From contig JASJDI010000037.1 of assembly GCA_030065155.1 (NCBI GenBank), positions 1 through 33,568 on the forward strand: DNA of 33,568 nucleotides. The letters run 5' to 3'. The notes beneath the pieces are model-generated. The model made no database searches, was not told the DNA's origin, and was given only the letters and a program-made list of their open reading frames with translations. Numbering within the stretch: the stretch's first letter is position 1; the number at the start of each line of letters is the position of its first letter. Shown here piece by piece: positions 1 through 10,362 of the stretch. Made by a program: the position numbers and the translations under genes. The DNA comes from Xenococcaceae cyanobacterium MO_188.B29. GTDB taxonomy: Bacteria; Cyanobacteriota; Cyanobacteriia; Cyanobacteriales; Xenococcaceae.

Positions 1-5
1 AAGTT

Positions 6-2996
6 ATGTCAGAAGATAAAGAACAAGAAATCCGCATCCAGTTTTTAGCAGAAGCTAAGGAGTACTTGGGTAGTATTGAGTCAGAGTTACTAGGTCTAAG
101 TAATCGTAATTTACAACCAAACAGTCTAGAGGGAACTTTACGTGCTGCTCATTCGATTAAAGGTGGTGCAGCAATGATGGAATTTAAGACTCTGAGCCAC
201 TTTTCCCATCGCCTAGAAGATTTTTTTAAAGTCTTGAATTCTGGTCAAATAGAGAAAATCGATGAAGATCTTGAAGTATTGCTTCTTTCTAGTATTGATT
301 GTTTGAGAGAAATAATTGCCCTTAGTAGCCAAACAAAGACGATTGAGCAACTATGGCTAGAGACTAATGTTAACCCGATCTTCGAGCAATTACACATTCG
401 TTTAGGAGAGCCAGAGCCAGAAGATGAACTTTCTGTCATCGCTACAGATGAAGAAGCAGAGATTAAAATTTTGTTGTTTCAAACAGAAGTAGAAGAATAT
501 CTGCAACGGTTAGAATCGGCTTTACAAGATTCTTCTCCCTCCTCTCTATCGGTAGAATTGCGCTCTATAGCTCAAGAACTCGCCGGTTTAAGCCAAATGC
601 TCAAACTTAATTCTTTGAGTAGTTTTTGTGAATCTGTAGAACAGCAAATAAATACTAACCCAGAAAAAGTAGAAGCGATCGCTAAGTTAGCTCTTCGAGA
701 GTGGCGCAGAGTCCAGAATCTAGTTATCACAGGACAAACAGAAGCTATTCCTACCCAACTCACCTTAGAGCGAGATACTCTTGTTAACCAGACAGCTACA
801 GCATCTCCTACCGTTGTCACCGAACCAGAACCGTTACCTAGTTCTGCTCAAGAGACTCTCAATTGGATTGCTTCTTTAGAATCTCTGACTAGAGAAGAAG
901 ACAAATTGACCGTCAATCATGCTCGGAAACAAAGCTCAGAATCCTTATTAATTAATCAATCTACTTATTCAACGGATAGTGAAGTTACTGACAATAGTAT
1001 TCGAGTGTCTGTTCGCCATCTAGATGGCTTAAACGAATTGATGGGAGAATATACCTTTGAACGCAATGGTATGAGTTTACGCCTCAAGCGTATGCGCCGT
1101 TCTCTCAACTTACTCAAACAAAAAATACAATTATTAAATGAGTTAAAAGTATTACATCGTCAAGAAATAAGTGATATTTATAGTCCTATTTCTAGCCTAA
1201 CTACTAGAGTTGGGGCAGATCGAGCCATCCCCACGATTGAGGATTTATGGGGAGATAATAAGGACTCTAGCCCAATAAACCGAGACTCTTTCAATTCAAA
1301 CCTCATCTCACCAGAAGCAATTAGCATAATCGAGCAAATAGACAAAATCACTGGCGATCTTCATTTTAATCTTGAAGAAGCAGAATTTACCGCCAATGCC
1401 TTTACCCGTAACTCAGAAATGATGCAAACTAAGTTAAATCGCATTAGGATGCGTCCTTTAGCTGAGTTAGTAGCACCCTTTCCTAGAGCCTTAAGAAATC
1501 TCGAATTACAGTACGGGAAAAAAGCACAATTGAAAATACGTGGGAGTTCCACTTTAATCGATCGTACTATTATCGAATCTCTCAAAGATCCTCTGATTCA
1601 GTTACTCCGTAATGCTTTTGCTCATGGAATTGAAGATCCAAGGGACAGAAAAGCTAAAGGTAAATTGGAACAGGGAACTATCACAATTAATGCTGCTTAT
1701 CGAGGCGATCGCATTGCGATTACAGTTAAAGATGATGGTCGAGGACTAGACTTAGATAAAATTCAGACTAGAGCCAGAGAATTAGGTTTAATTACTCCAG
1801 ATTCTCAGGGTAGGAACAATAGAGATTTAATTCAATTAATTTTTAAATCTGGATTTAGTACCGCTGAGGAATTGACAGATCTTGCCGGTAGAGGCGTGGG
1901 TATGGATGTAGTTAAAACTAATTTAGAGCAAATTGGCGGAACGATCGAGGTTGATACCTTACCAGATGTAGGCACAACGTTTACCATAGCTGTTCCTTTT
2001 AATCTCTCAGTCCTCAGAGTGTTATTAGTAGAAAGCAATGGGATGCTACTAGCTTTTCCTAGTAATGTAGTAGAAGAAATGTTGATTATTGAACCCCAAA
2101 AAATCTTTACCAATGGGGGACAAGAATTTTTCAACTTAGAAGGCTCAATTGTACCTCTGCTCAGACTAGATCGATGTCTCCAGATTCCCCAATCTTCTGA
2201 GATCTTAGATACAGAAGAAATTCCCAGTATTAATCAACCAACCGTGTTGATGATTGCCCAAGGCAATGAATTATTTGGTATTCAAACCGATCGCTATTGG
2301 CGAGAAGAAGAAGTTACCCTGCGCCAAGTTGAAGGACATCTACCCTTACCTGAAGGTTTTTGTGGTTGTACTCTGTTGGGAGATGGACAAGTTGTCCCTC
2401 TAGTCGATGTCCTGGCTTTACTGAAATCGATTAATGAGCCTAATACCGTAATCCCCTCCCAGTCTAAACCCCTATCTTCTCTAGAAGAGCGACTTAAAAC
2501 AACCAATACTGCTAATCCAGCAATTAGTGTAGCAAGTGAGTCGGTAGCGAACTCCAATTTGCCATCAATAAACAATTTACCAGAGCAGTTTACTGGTGTA
2601 ACCTCATCTATTACTGCCCAAACTACTCACAAAAATAGCATTATGGTGATTGATGATTCCCTTAATTCTCGTCGTTTTCTGGCTTTAACTCTAGAAAGGG
2701 CTGGTTATCAGACTGAGCAAGCTGGGGATGGGCAAGAGGCTTTAGAAAAACTAGCAGCAGGAATTTCCGTTGGTGCCATTATTTGTGATTTGGAAATGCC
2801 TCGTCTTGATGGGTTCGGTTTTTTGAGTCAGGTAAAATCTAGTGCTGAATATCAACATCTTCCAGTTATTATGTTGACTTCTCGTAGTGGGGCAAAACAT
2901 CGTCAAGCAGCTATGAATCTGGGAGCTATGGCTTATATGAATAAACCTTTTCAAAAACAAGAATTATGGTCAATTTTAGCCAAAGTTAACTTGTAA
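6..2996 (+). CDS. CheA-type hybrid histidine kinase (Hpt, kinase core, CheW-like, receiver)
   Basis: This is a chemotaxis-type hybrid sensor kinase of 996 residues, of the PilL/PixL/HmpE kind that controls type IV pilus motility or phototaxis in cyanobacteria. The N-terminal Hpt domain carries the phospho-accepting His49 in AAHSIKGGAAMM. The ATPase has an N box LLRNAFAHGIEDP (Asn536) and G boxes DDGRGLD and GRGVGMDVV. A CheW-like domain follows at about 660-800, then a C-terminal receiver at about 877-996 with IDDS, phospho-acceptor Asp928 in CDLEMPRLDG, and the KPF lysine. The start MSEDKEQEIRIQFL fits family N-termini, although only five bases of upstream sequence are visible. The chemoreceptor gene lies 116 bases downstream. 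Upstream CheY- and CheW-like partners would be expected but lie outside the window. The family call is firm; the exact pathway (twitching, phototaxis or hormogonium motility) is inference. Confidence 0.95.
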   Translation: MSEDKEQEIRIQFLAEAKEYLGSIESELLGLSNRNLQPNSLEGTLRAAHSIKGGAAMMEFKTLSHFSHRLEDFFKVLNSGQIEKIDEDLEVLLLSSIDCLREIIALSSQTKTIEQLWLETNVNPIFEQLHIRLGEPEPEDELSVIATDEEAEIKILLFQTEVEEYLQRLESALQDSSPSSLSVELRSIAQELAGLSQMLKLNSLSSFCESVEQQINTNPEKVEAIAKLALREWRRVQNLVITGQTEAIPTQLTLERDTLVNQTATASPTVVTEPEPLPSSAQETLNWIASLESLTREEDKLTVNHARKQSSESLLINQSTYSTDSEVTDNSIRVSVRHLDGLNELMGEYTFERNGMSLRLKRMRRSLNLLKQKIQLLNELKVLHRQEISDIYSPISSLTTRVGADRAIPTIEDLWGDNKDSSPINRDSFNSNLISPEAISIIEQIDKITGDLHFNLEEAEFTANAFTRNSEMMQTKLNRIRMRPLAELVAPFPRALRNLELQYGKKAQLKIRGSSTLIDRTIIESLKDPLIQLLRNAFAHGIEDPRDRKAKGKLEQGTITINAAYRGDRIAITVKDDGRGLDLDKIQTRARELGLITPDSQGRNNRDLIQLIFKSGFSTAEELTDLAGRGVGMDVVKTNLEQIGGTIEVDTLPDVGTTFTIAVPFNLSVLRVLLVESNGMLLAFPSNVVEEMLIIEPQKIFTNGGQEFFNLEGSIVPLLRLDRCLQIPQSSEILDTEEIPSINQPTVLMIAQGNELFGIQTDRYWREEEVTLRQVEGHLPLPEGFCGCTLLGDGQVVPLVDVLALLKSINEPNTVIPSQSKPLSSLEERLKTTNTANPAISVASESVANSNLPSINNLPEQFTGVTSSITAQTTHKNSIMVIDDSLNSRRFLALTLERAGYQTEQAGDGQEALEKLAAGISVGAIICDLEMPRLDGFGFLSQVKSSAEYQHLPVIMLTSRSGAKHRQAAMNLGAMAYMNKPFQKQELWSILAKVNL

Positions 2997-3011
2997 AATA
3001 TCCCTATTTAA

Positions 3012-3036
3012 ATTACTCTTTTTAGAGCAATTTTTA
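3012..3036 (+). terminator. Rho-independent terminator-like hairpin between kinase and chemoreceptor genes
   Basis: ATTACTCT (3012-3019) pairs with AGAGCAAT (3024-3031), with one A-C mismatch and a TTTT loop, and runs directly into a T-rich tail. It lies just after the kinase stop codon. It could end or attenuate transcription into the chemoreceptor gene, so the two genes may not be made in equal amounts. Confidence 0.5.
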
Positions 3037-3112
3037 TAAAAAATAAAGTAAGTAAATTGTCTAGGAGCACAGTCTTAAATTTATAGCAGATAAAATTTAG
3101 ATTATAGGTTTT

Positions 3113-5572
3113 ATGAATACTAAAGATAATTCTACTCAGAATATTAGTGACCAAGAGAAGATTGTTTTAACTCCTTCCATACTAGATGAACCTTCGAGTG
3201 ATTCACCTTCCTCACTACCTTCATCCTCATCTAAGTCTAGCTCGGTAATTAAACTTATTCAACAAAGCTGGAATAATCTCAGCTTCCGCGCTAAGTTAAC
3301 TCTTTTGATGTTAACCAGCATCATCATACCAGTAATCGCTGTTACTCAAGCGATCGTAAGTATTACAGAACAACACCTCCTTTCTAATCTAGAACAAAAT
3401 TTAAAATCTGATTTAAGAGTCTTAGAAGCTGAAATTCAAGATACAGAAGAAGAAATTGCAGAAGAAGTAACTAAATTGGCAAGTATTGTGGGTTCATCCC
3501 AATTAGAAATTAGTAATCCTGAGAATTATGGTGCTATTGGTAACTTGTTAGCAGACTATACCAAGACTGACAATGACGAAAGTTTTTACTTCATTACTGA
3601 TGCTCAAGGCAAAACTGTTGCTCAGAAAATTCAAACTATCGATCGAGACTTTTTAGAATATTTTCCCTCCCCACAAACGGGAGAAAAAGAATCAGCAACT
3701 GTATCTTTGCCAATAGGAATTGACTTAGGGGATATTCCCATGGTTAGAGATGTTCTCCAAGAACAAGAGCCACTATCGGGAATGGATTTACTGGAGGGAA
3801 GGATCTGGCGACGGCTAGGTTTATTAAAGCAAGCCAAAATTGATTTAAAGACCCCTGACGGAGATTTGTCTGAAGACTCTGAAGATTTTCAGAAAGGACA
3901 AAAAGGTTTAACGATCATGGCAGTAGCACCAATTATAGTAGACGGTGAATTAGTCGGTACAACGGTCGTGGGTACTTTGATGAATCGCTACTATGAAATT
4001 ATCGACCAAATACAGGCAGAAACCGAATTATCGACTATTACTATATTTGCTCAAGACTGGATAATTAGCACCAATGTTTCTTACAGAGATCAAAAAGCTA
4101 GAGCAATTGGTGCTAGGGCTTCTCAAGAAGTAGCAGAGACAGTTTTAAATAAAGGAGCAGATTTTATTGGTCAAACAAATATTATTGGACTGAAATATCT
4201 TATTGCCTACCATCCTATTTTTAACTATTACAAAACCTTTAAACCTGCTCAAGCCCAAATAATTGGCATGACTTCTGTAGGACAATCTCAAGAACAAATC
4301 AGCCAATCAATTAGAAAGATAGTTTTGATTAGTTATGGTATTGGTGGAGTTGTTCTAGTTTTAGCTAGTATAGTAGCTATTCCTTCCGCTGCTTATGTTG
4401 CTGGTAGTTTGCGTAATTTAGCTCATTTTGCGCAAAAAGTAGGTGGTGGAGAACAAGGATTAAGACTAAAAAATACGCAGCGGAAAGATGAAATTGGCAT
4501 TTTAGCCCAAGAAATGAATAGAATGGTTGCTCGCATTGAATCTAGTGTTCAACAAGAGCGTCAACAAAAAGAAATGCTTCAAGAGGAGCTACTCAAATTC
4601 TTGGATACCATTGAAGATGCTGCTGGTGGAGATTTAACCGTAAGAGCGGAAATGACTTCTAGTGAAGTAGCTATTGTCGCCGACTTTTTCAATGCTATTA
4701 TTGAAAACCTCCAAGAACTGATTACTCAAGTTAAACAGTCAGCCAATCTTGTTAATAGCTCTGTCGGTGTCAACGAAGAGGAAATTCTGCATTTAGTCGA
4801 AAAAACTCTCAGACAGGCAACCCAAATCAGTCAGACTCTTAAAGCAGTTGAGAACATGAATTTATCAATTCAAGAAGTTGCTCAAAATGCTAAGTCAGCA
4901 GCAGAAGTTGCCAAGACTGCTGCCAGTATGGCAGAAACAGGAGAAGAAGCGATCGACAAAACTGTTAATACAATTGTTCAGTTGCGCTCGACTGTGATCG
5001 AAACAGGAGATAAGGTTAAAAGATTAGACGAATCTTCAGAACGAATTTTTAAAGCCATTTCTCTAATTAATCAAATCGCTCTTAAAACTAACCTACTCGC
5101 TGTTAACGCTAGCATAGAAGCAGCCAGAGCAGGAGAAGAAGGTCGTGGATTTGCCGTAGTTGCTGAAGAAATAGGTAAATTAGCCAATCAGTCTGCTACT
5201 GCCACTAAAGAAATTGAACAAATTTTAGGTAATATTCAACAAGAAACTGACGAAGTATTAAGAGTGATGGAAGTTGGTATTGCCCAGGTAGCGAAAGGAA
5301 CTAATCAAGTATCGGAAGCCAAACAGAGTCTGGGACAAATTTTTGAGGTTTCTGGTCATATTGACCAATTAGTAGCCACAATTTCCCAAGCTGCCGTATC
5401 TCAAGCGGAAACATCCCAATACGTTAGTAATTTAATGGAAAAAATTGCCAATATCTCCGAAAATACCGCCGATTCTTCCCGTCAAATCGCTCATTCTTTA
5501 GAACAAACCGTAGAAATTGTCCAAAAAATGCAAACTTCTATAGGCACTTTTAAAGTTGAAGAAGATGAATAA
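3113..5572 (+). CDS. Methyl-accepting chemotaxis protein (PilJ/PixJ/HmpD-like)
   Basis: This is a transmembrane chemoreceptor of 819 residues that should control the CheA-type kinase encoded just upstream. A Ser-rich cytoplasmic N-terminus is followed by TM1 at about 62-86 ([19 protein letters not shown]). A long extracytoplasmic Cache-like sensor region spans about 87-400 and TM2 spans about 402-430. A HAMP segment lies at about 428-476. The cytoplasmic coiled coil contains the signalling-tip motif at about 653-690, with [18 protein letters not shown] and [15 protein letters not shown]. No bilin-binding GAF domain is apparent, so it does not look like a photoreceptor of the PixJ GAF type. 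The upstream spacer contains a terminator-like hairpin, so it may have its own promoter. The ligand is unknown. Confidence 0.93.
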   Translation: MNTKDNSTQNISDQEKIVLTPSILDEPSSDSPSSLPSSSSKSSSVIKLIQQSWNNLSFRAKLTLLMLTSIIIPVIAVTQAIVSITEQHLLSNLEQNLKSDLRVLEAEIQDTEEEIAEEVTKLASIVGSSQLEISNPENYGAIGNLLADYTKTDNDESFYFITDAQGKTVAQKIQTIDRDFLEYFPSPQTGEKESATVSLPIGIDLGDIPMVRDVLQEQEPLSGMDLLEGRIWRRLGLLKQAKIDLKTPDGDLSEDSEDFQKGQKGLTIMAVAPIIVDGELVGTTVVGTLMNRYYEIIDQIQAETELSTITIFAQDWIISTNVSYRDQKARAIGARASQEVAETVLNKGADFIGQTNIIGLKYLIAYHPIFNYYKTFKPAQAQIIGMTSVGQSQEQISQSIRKIVLISYGIGGVVLVLASIVAIPSAAYVAGSLRNLAHFAQKVGGGEQGLRLKNTQRKDEIGILAQEMNRMVARIESSVQQERQQKEMLQEELLKFLDTIEDAAGGDLTVRAEMTSSEVAIVADFFNAIIENLQELITQVKQSANLVNSSVGVNEEEILHLVEKTLRQATQISQTLKAVENMNLSIQEVAQNAKSAAEVAKTAASMAETGEEAIDKTVNTIVQLRSTVIETGDKVKRLDESSERIFKAISLINQIALKTNLLAVNASIEAARAGEEGRGFAVVAEEIGKLANQSATATKEIEQILGNIQQETDEVLRVMEVGIAQVAKGTNQVSEAKQSLGQIFEVSGHIDQLVATISQAAVSQAETSQYVSNLMEKIANISENTADSSRQIAHSLEQTVEIVQKMQTSIGTFKVEEDE

Positions 5573-5584
5573 CTAGTCCAGTAA

Positions 5585-5606
5585 ATATAAATAAATTTAT
5601 TTATAT
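5585..5606. terminator. 22-base perfect AT palindrome at convergent gene ends
   Basis: The 22 bases 5585-5606 form a perfect palindrome made only of A and T (half-site ATATAAATAAA). It lies between the stop of the chemoreceptor and the minus-strand S4 gene, whose TAA (5597-5599) is inside it. Its position suggests a bidirectional terminator, but it has no GC clamp, so function is uncertain. Confidence 0.4.
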
Positions 5607-6376
5607 CTGACTAAATTAATCCGATAACGTTGTTTTTTGGTTACAGATACTTCTCCCACTTCCAATCTCCCTTTACCGCGTACAGAGATTAAATCTCCTG
5701 CTTTAACGTTGTAACTAGATTGAGTAATATCTTTCCAATTAACTCTGACATCTCCTCCAGAAATAGCACTCGCCATTTTACTCCGAGACATGCCAAAACC
5801 AGCCGAAGCGATCGCGTCTAAACGCATAGAAGCTTCTACTGTTGTCATTTCTTTTTTTTGTGGTGGGCGTACTTTTAGTTCACTAAAATCAATTCTTTGA
5901 GTTTTAACACTGACAGAGCGAACTTGAGTTAAAGATGTTTCTAGAAATTCAGCTATCTCTGGAACAACAATTACTTGCCCGCCTCTTTCCCCTAAAACAA
6001 TTATGTCGCCAATTTTATCTCGAACTAATCCCGTGCCTAAAATTGCGCCGAGAAAATCTCTATGGTTAGCAGGATCGAAGAGAAAATTGCCCGCAATATC
6101 CAAAAGTGCTAATTCCACTTGCGATCGATCTAGAGGAATATCTGGACGGGAAATACCTACTCTTCGTCTTTCTGCTTGTGGATAACCACCCCAAGCTAAT
6201 ATTTCTATTTCTGTTAATTGCTGAAAAACTTTATTTATTTCGATTAATACAGGAGGTGCAAAAAAATCAGTGATCGTAACTTCCCAAGTTTTCAGAGCTT
6301 GCTCTGCTTTATCGATAATTCGAGCAAACTCTTCTTTATTTTCTACTTTTGCTAATAATTCTTCTCTAGGTAACAT
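5597..6376 (-). CDS. Photosystem II S4-domain RNA-binding protein (YlmH-like)
   Basis: This 259-residue protein matches the cyanobacterial and chloroplast 'photosystem II S4 domain protein' family, related to Bacillus YlmH. The first about 180 residues are the YlmH-type domain, including the phrase AWGGYPQAERRRVGISRPD. The C-terminal S4 RNA-binding fold at about 182-250 has MRLDAIASAGFGMSRSKMA, GGDVRVNWK and VKAGDLISVRGKGRLEV. The role is thought to be RNA binding linked to translation or photosystem assembly; the exact function is not settled by sequence. It is a single gene, convergent with the chemoreceptor and divergent from the glycosyltransferase. Confidence 0.9.
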   Translation of the reverse strand: MLPREELLAKVENKEEFARIIDKAEQALKTWEVTITDFFAPPVLIEINKVFQQLTEIEILAWGGYPQAERRRVGISRPDIPLDRSQVELALLDIAGNFLFDPANHRDFLGAILGTGLVRDKIGDIIVLGERGGQVIVVPEIAEFLETSLTQVRSVSVKTQRIDFSELKVRPPQKKEMTTVEASMRLDAIASAGFGMSRSKMASAISGGDVRVNWKDITQSSYNVKAGDLISVRGKGRLEVGEVSVTKKQRYRINLVRYK

Positions 6377-6577
6377 TGGCTATAAAACTCTTTTTTTTCC
6401 ATTATGCTTTTTTTCTTTAATCTTAAAGATACTAATATATTTAAGTTTTTAATTAATTTTCTCCCTTTAATGTCAAGTTAAATTTTCAAGTCTAAATAAT
6501 TACCCTTTCATTTTCACGAAAAATTCACATATGTTTTGCTAAGCTGTAGCCTACTGAGAAAGCCATATTCAAAAATC

Positions 6578-8794
6578 ATGCAAACTTTTAGACCAATATC
6601 AGAATCTAAGAGTAAACTCTCGATCTTATCGTCATCATCAGCATTAAGTTTACAGCCAGCAACCGTAATTTTACTGATTACTATAGGTTCTTTTACCGTA
6701 GTTATTTTTTCTTGGCTACTTGGTAATACTTATGTTTCCGAGCTATTTGCTCAATTACATATTCTGCAAGAAAATCCTCCTACCTGGTTGGAAACTCCTC
6801 AATTAAATAATAAATACTATTTATTAGCACCAACTATATTACTTTTTTTATCAGCACAAATAATTATCAAGTTTTCCCCCCAACCAAAAACATGGTCGCG
6901 CAGAATTGTTGTCTCGATTTTATTACTATTAACAATTCGCTATTTATCATGGAGAGTTTTATCAACTCTTAATCTTTCTAATCCTATTGATGGTATCTTT
7001 AGTTTAACTTTATTGCTAATGGAATTATTAGCAATGTCGGGAAGCATCTTGCAGTTATTAATGATGTTTAATATCAAAGAAAGACATCAAGAAGCAGACC
7101 GATACAGTCAAAGAGTTAGAGAGGGTAAATATACACCATCCGTAGATATTTTAATTCCTACTTATAACGAACCAGATTTTATTCTTAAAAGAACAATAAT
7201 CGGCTGTCAAGCCTTAGATTATCCTAATAAAAAAATATATTTGCTAGACGATACCAGAAGACCAGAAATCAAAAAATTAGCTCAAGAATTAGGCTGCGAG
7301 TATATTACTAGACCAGATAATTCTCATGCTAAAGCAGGAAATTTAAATCATGCGATCGCTAAAACTAAGGGGCAACTAATTGTAGTTTTTGATGCGGATT
7401 TTATTCCTACAACCAATTTTTTAACTCGCACTGTCGGCTTTTTTCAAAATAGAAAAGTTGGACTAGTGCAGACTCCCCAAAGCTTTTATAATAGCGATCC
7501 TATTGCTAGAAATTTGGGCTTAGAAGATACGTTAACTCCTGAAGAAGAAGTATTTTATCGTCATACACAACCCATGAAAGATGGAGCAGGTAGTGTAGTA
7601 TGTGCAGGAACTTCTTTTATAGTTCGTCGTGATGCTTTGCAAGAAATCGGCTGTTTTGTAACAGAATCTCTTAGTGAAGATTACTTTACAGGTATTGGCT
7701 TATCGGCAAAAGGATATGAGTTAGTCTATTTAGATGAAAAACTGAGTGCAGGTTTAGCAGCAGAGAGTATTTCTGCTCATATCGATCAAAGACTGCGCTG
7801 GGTAAGAGGAACATTACAAGCCTTTTTTATTCAATATAACCCCCTTACTATTCCAGGTTTGAAACTACGGCAAAGATTAGGTCATTTAGAAGGATTATTA
7901 CATTGGTTTAATTGTATTCCTCGTCTTTTCTTTTTATTGGTTCCTCTTACCTATACTTTTTTCTTAATTGAACCAATTAGAGCAAATTTTTCTGAAGTAA
8001 TTTATATCTTTTTGCCCTATTATATTATTCAACTCTCTGTCTTTTCCTGGCTTAATCTGCGCTCGCGATCGGCTATACTTTCAGACTTATATTCTTTGGT
8101 ACAATGTTTTCCCCTAGCACTAACAGTAATTAAAGTGATGCTTAATCCTTTTTCTAAGGGTTTTAAAGTGACTCCTAAAGGATTATCTAGAGATAAATTC
8201 AATTACAATTGGCAATTGGCTTTTCCTCTAATCATTTTCTTAGTATTGAGTACATTCTCCTTTGCTGTTAGTTTGTTAAACCCACCACCAGGACAAAATC
8301 TAAATCTAAGTTTGTTTTGGAGTGGCTATAACGTGATGACTCTTAGTGCTGCTTTGTTAACCCTCTTAGATATACCAAAGCTGAGTTTTTATGAGTGGTT
8401 TTCTTATCAAAGCGAAGTTCAAATTGTTAGCAATAATCTTATTTTTAGGGGATATACCCATAAATTGTCTGAAGAAGGAATAGAAATATTACTATCACAA
8501 TCAGTCGATTTAGATAAAAATATAACTATAAACTTAATCCAAGAAAAAGTTACTCTTCAAGGCTATATAACTCGTACTTATGTTCAAGATCGTTATCTTA
8601 AACTAGTAGTTAAATTTGCCAATTTAAGTTTAAGTCAACACAGAAGTTTAATTAAAATGCTCTATTGTCGTCCTGGTCAATGGCAAAGGAAATCTACCCC
8701 AGGAGAGTTGGAATCTGTCTGGATTTTATGGCAACTTTTATTTAGACCATTACAATTTTTCAGTAAAAAGCCCCTGCTAGTGAATAAATTTTAG
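6578..8794 (+). CDS. Cellulose synthase-like family 2 glycosyltransferase with degenerate PilZ-like tail
   Basis: This is an integral-membrane processive beta-glycosyltransferase related to BcsA and cyanobacterial cellulose synthases. Four predicted membrane segments precede a cytosolic GT2 domain with DILIPTYNEPDF, LLDDTRRPEI, the DAD motif in VFDADFIP (near 7390), TESLSEDYFTG, and QRLRWVRG (7788-7811), which is the QxxRW acceptor motif. More membrane helices follow, then a soluble C-terminus. That C-terminus contains FRGYTHKLSEEGIEI, which resembles the second motif of PilZ domains, but no RxxxR motif is present, so c-di-GMP binding is doubtful. The open frame extends to a TTG at 6536. The ATG at 6578 was preferred because the extra 14 residues look unlike a family N-terminus. 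No bcsB, bcsC or endoglucanase is adjacent. The polysaccharide product is not proven. Confidence 0.88.
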   Translation: MQTFRPISESKSKLSILSSSSALSLQPATVILLITIGSFTVVIFSWLLGNTYVSELFAQLHILQENPPTWLETPQLNNKYYLLAPTILLFLSAQIIIKFSPQPKTWSRRIVVSILLLLTIRYLSWRVLSTLNLSNPIDGIFSLTLLLMELLAMSGSILQLLMMFNIKERHQEADRYSQRVREGKYTPSVDILIPTYNEPDFILKRTIIGCQALDYPNKKIYLLDDTRRPEIKKLAQELGCEYITRPDNSHAKAGNLNHAIAKTKGQLIVVFDADFIPTTNFLTRTVGFFQNRKVGLVQTPQSFYNSDPIARNLGLEDTLTPEEEVFYRHTQPMKDGAGSVVCAGTSFIVRRDALQEIGCFVTESLSEDYFTGIGLSAKGYELVYLDEKLSAGLAAESISAHIDQRLRWVRGTLQAFFIQYNPLTIPGLKLRQRLGHLEGLLHWFNCIPRLFFLLVPLTYTFFLIEPIRANFSEVIYIFLPYYIIQLSVFSWLNLRSRSAILSDLYSLVQCFPLALTVIKVMLNPFSKGFKVTPKGLSRDKFNYNWQLAFPLIIFLVLSTFSFAVSLLNPPPGQNLNLSLFWSGYNVMTLSAALLTLLDIPKLSFYEWFSYQSEVQIVSNNLIFRGYTHKLSEEGIEILLSQSVDLDKNITINLIQEKVTLQGYITRTYVQDRYLKLVVKFANLSLSQHRSLIKMLYCRPGQWQRKSTPGELESVWILWQLLFRPLQFFSKKPLLVNKF

Positions 8795-8824
8795 TTTTAA
8801 TGGTTAAATATCGACTCGGTAACT

Positions 8825-8830
8825 AAGGAG
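8825..8830 (+). promoter_or_regulatory. Strong Shine-Dalgarno that supports a TTG start
   Basis: AAGGAG lies six bases upstream of the TTG at 8837. It decides the start of the cryptochrome gene, because the family's N-terminus (VLIWYRNDLR) begins only a few codons later and no in-frame ATG lies before it. Confidence 0.7.
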
Positions 8831-8836
8831 TAAGAA

Positions 8837-10321
8837 TTGTCAGTCAAACGTGTTTTAATTTGGTATCGTAATGATTTACGGGTTCACGATCATGAACCTA
8901 TGTATAAAGGGTTACAAGAAAAAGCTCTAGTTATTCCTTTTTACTGTTTCGATCGCAGGCAATTTGCTACTACTTCTTTTGGTTTTCCAAAAACTGGTAA
9001 ATATCGTGCTCAATTTTTATTAGAAAGTGTTACCGATTTACGCAATTCGCTGCAAAAACTGGGTAGTAGCTTAATTATTAGAAATGGTTTACCTGAAGAA
9101 ATTATTCCTGCTTTAGTTCAAGAATTGAATATTGATGCTGTTTATTACCATAAGGAAGTTACCGCAGAAGAATTAGCAGTAGAGAATAAATTACAGCAAA
9201 ACTTATCAAGCCTTAAAACAAAAGTTGAGTCTTTTTGGGGTTCTACTCTGTATCTCCCAGAAGACCTACCTTTTGCTCTTAAACAAATTCCCGAACTATA
9301 TACTAACTTTCGCAAACAAGTAGAAAAGAAATCTGCGATCGAAGAACCTATATCTACACCTAAAAAATTACCAACTTTACCAGAAGTAGATACAGGTAAT
9401 ATTCCTACCTTAGCTGATTTAGCTCTAAAAACTCCTGTCTTTGATGAACGAGCCGTTTTAAAATTTAAAGGAGGAGAAACCGCAGCGATCGATCGTTTAA
9501 AATATTATTTTTGGGAGGCAAATTGTCTTAAAGAATATAAAGAAACCAGAAACGGAATGTTAGGAGCAGATTATTCTTCTAAGTTTTCTCCTTGGCTAGC
9601 TTTGGGATGTATTTCACCTCGCTATATTTATGAGCAAGTACAAAAATATGAAGCAGAAAGAGTTAAAAATAATTCCACTTATTGGCTCATTTTTGAATTA
9701 ATTTGGCGAGACTTTTTTCGGTTTATTTGTGCCAAACATGGTAGCAAAATATTTTATCTTTCTGGTTTACAAGGTGTCGATATTCCTTGGAAAGAAGATT
9801 GGACAAGATTCGATCTGTGGCGAGAAGGAAAAACTGGTTATCCTCTGGTAGATGCCAATATGCGTGAACTATCGTTAACTGGTTTTATGTCTAATCGTGG
9901 TAGGCAAAATGTAGCTAGTTTCCTCACAAAAAACTTAGGTATTAATTGGCAAATAGGGGCAGAATGGTTTGAATCTCTGCTAATTGATTACGATGTTTGT
10001 AGTAACTGGGGAAACTGGAATTATACGGCAGGAGTAGGTAATGATGCTCGTGGTTTTCGTTATTTCAATATTATGAAACAATCTAAAGATTACGATCGTC
10101 AAGGAGATTATGTCAGACATTGGCTACCCGAATTAGCTACTATTCCTGGGAGTAAAGTTCACGAACCTTGGAAATTAACTACTGAAGAACAAAAACTTTA
10201 TGGAGTCAGATTAGGTGTAGACTATCCTCGTCCTGTAGTAGACTTTTTTAAGTCAGCTAAAGCTAATGAAAAGATATATAATGCTGCTGTCGATAAATCT
10301 AATAATAGTTTCCGAAAATAA
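8837..10321 (+). CDS. cry: Cryptochrome DASH / photolyase-family flavoprotein
   Basis: At 494 residues this is the usual length of cyanobacterial cryptochrome DASH, a FAD protein that repairs cyclobutane dimers in single-stranded DNA and may sense blue light. The N-terminal photolyase alpha/beta domain begins VLIWYRNDLRVHDHEP. The C-terminal FAD-binding domain includes NGMLGADYSSKFSPWLALG, WLIFELIWRDFFRF, GYPLVDANMREL, TGFMSNRGRQNVASFL and SNWGNWNYTAGVGND. The YSSKFSPWLALGCISPR and MSNRGRQ phrases are typical of the DASH clade. Initiation is at TTG with a strong ribosome-binding site. It begins 42 bases after the glycosyltransferase stop and may be read from the same transcript. Confidence 0.95.
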   Translation: MSVKRVLIWYRNDLRVHDHEPMYKGLQEKALVIPFYCFDRRQFATTSFGFPKTGKYRAQFLLESVTDLRNSLQKLGSSLIIRNGLPEEIIPALVQELNIDAVYYHKEVTAEELAVENKLQQNLSSLKTKVESFWGSTLYLPEDLPFALKQIPELYTNFRKQVEKKSAIEEPISTPKKLPTLPEVDTGNIPTLADLALKTPVFDERAVLKFKGGETAAIDRLKYYFWEANCLKEYKETRNGMLGADYSSKFSPWLALGCISPRYIYEQVQKYEAERVKNNSTYWLIFELIWRDFFRFICAKHGSKIFYLSGLQGVDIPWKEDWTRFDLWREGKTGYPLVDANMRELSLTGFMSNRGRQNVASFLTKNLGINWQIGAEWFESLLIDYDVCSNWGNWNYTAGVGNDARGFRYFNIMKQSKDYDRQGDYVRHWLPELATIPGSKVHEPWKLTTEEQKLYGVRLGVDYPRPVVDFFKSAKANEKIYNAAVDKSNNSFRK

Positions 10322-10362
10322 TTTATTTATATTAAAGCCATCAAAACTTTTTTAGTGAACTA

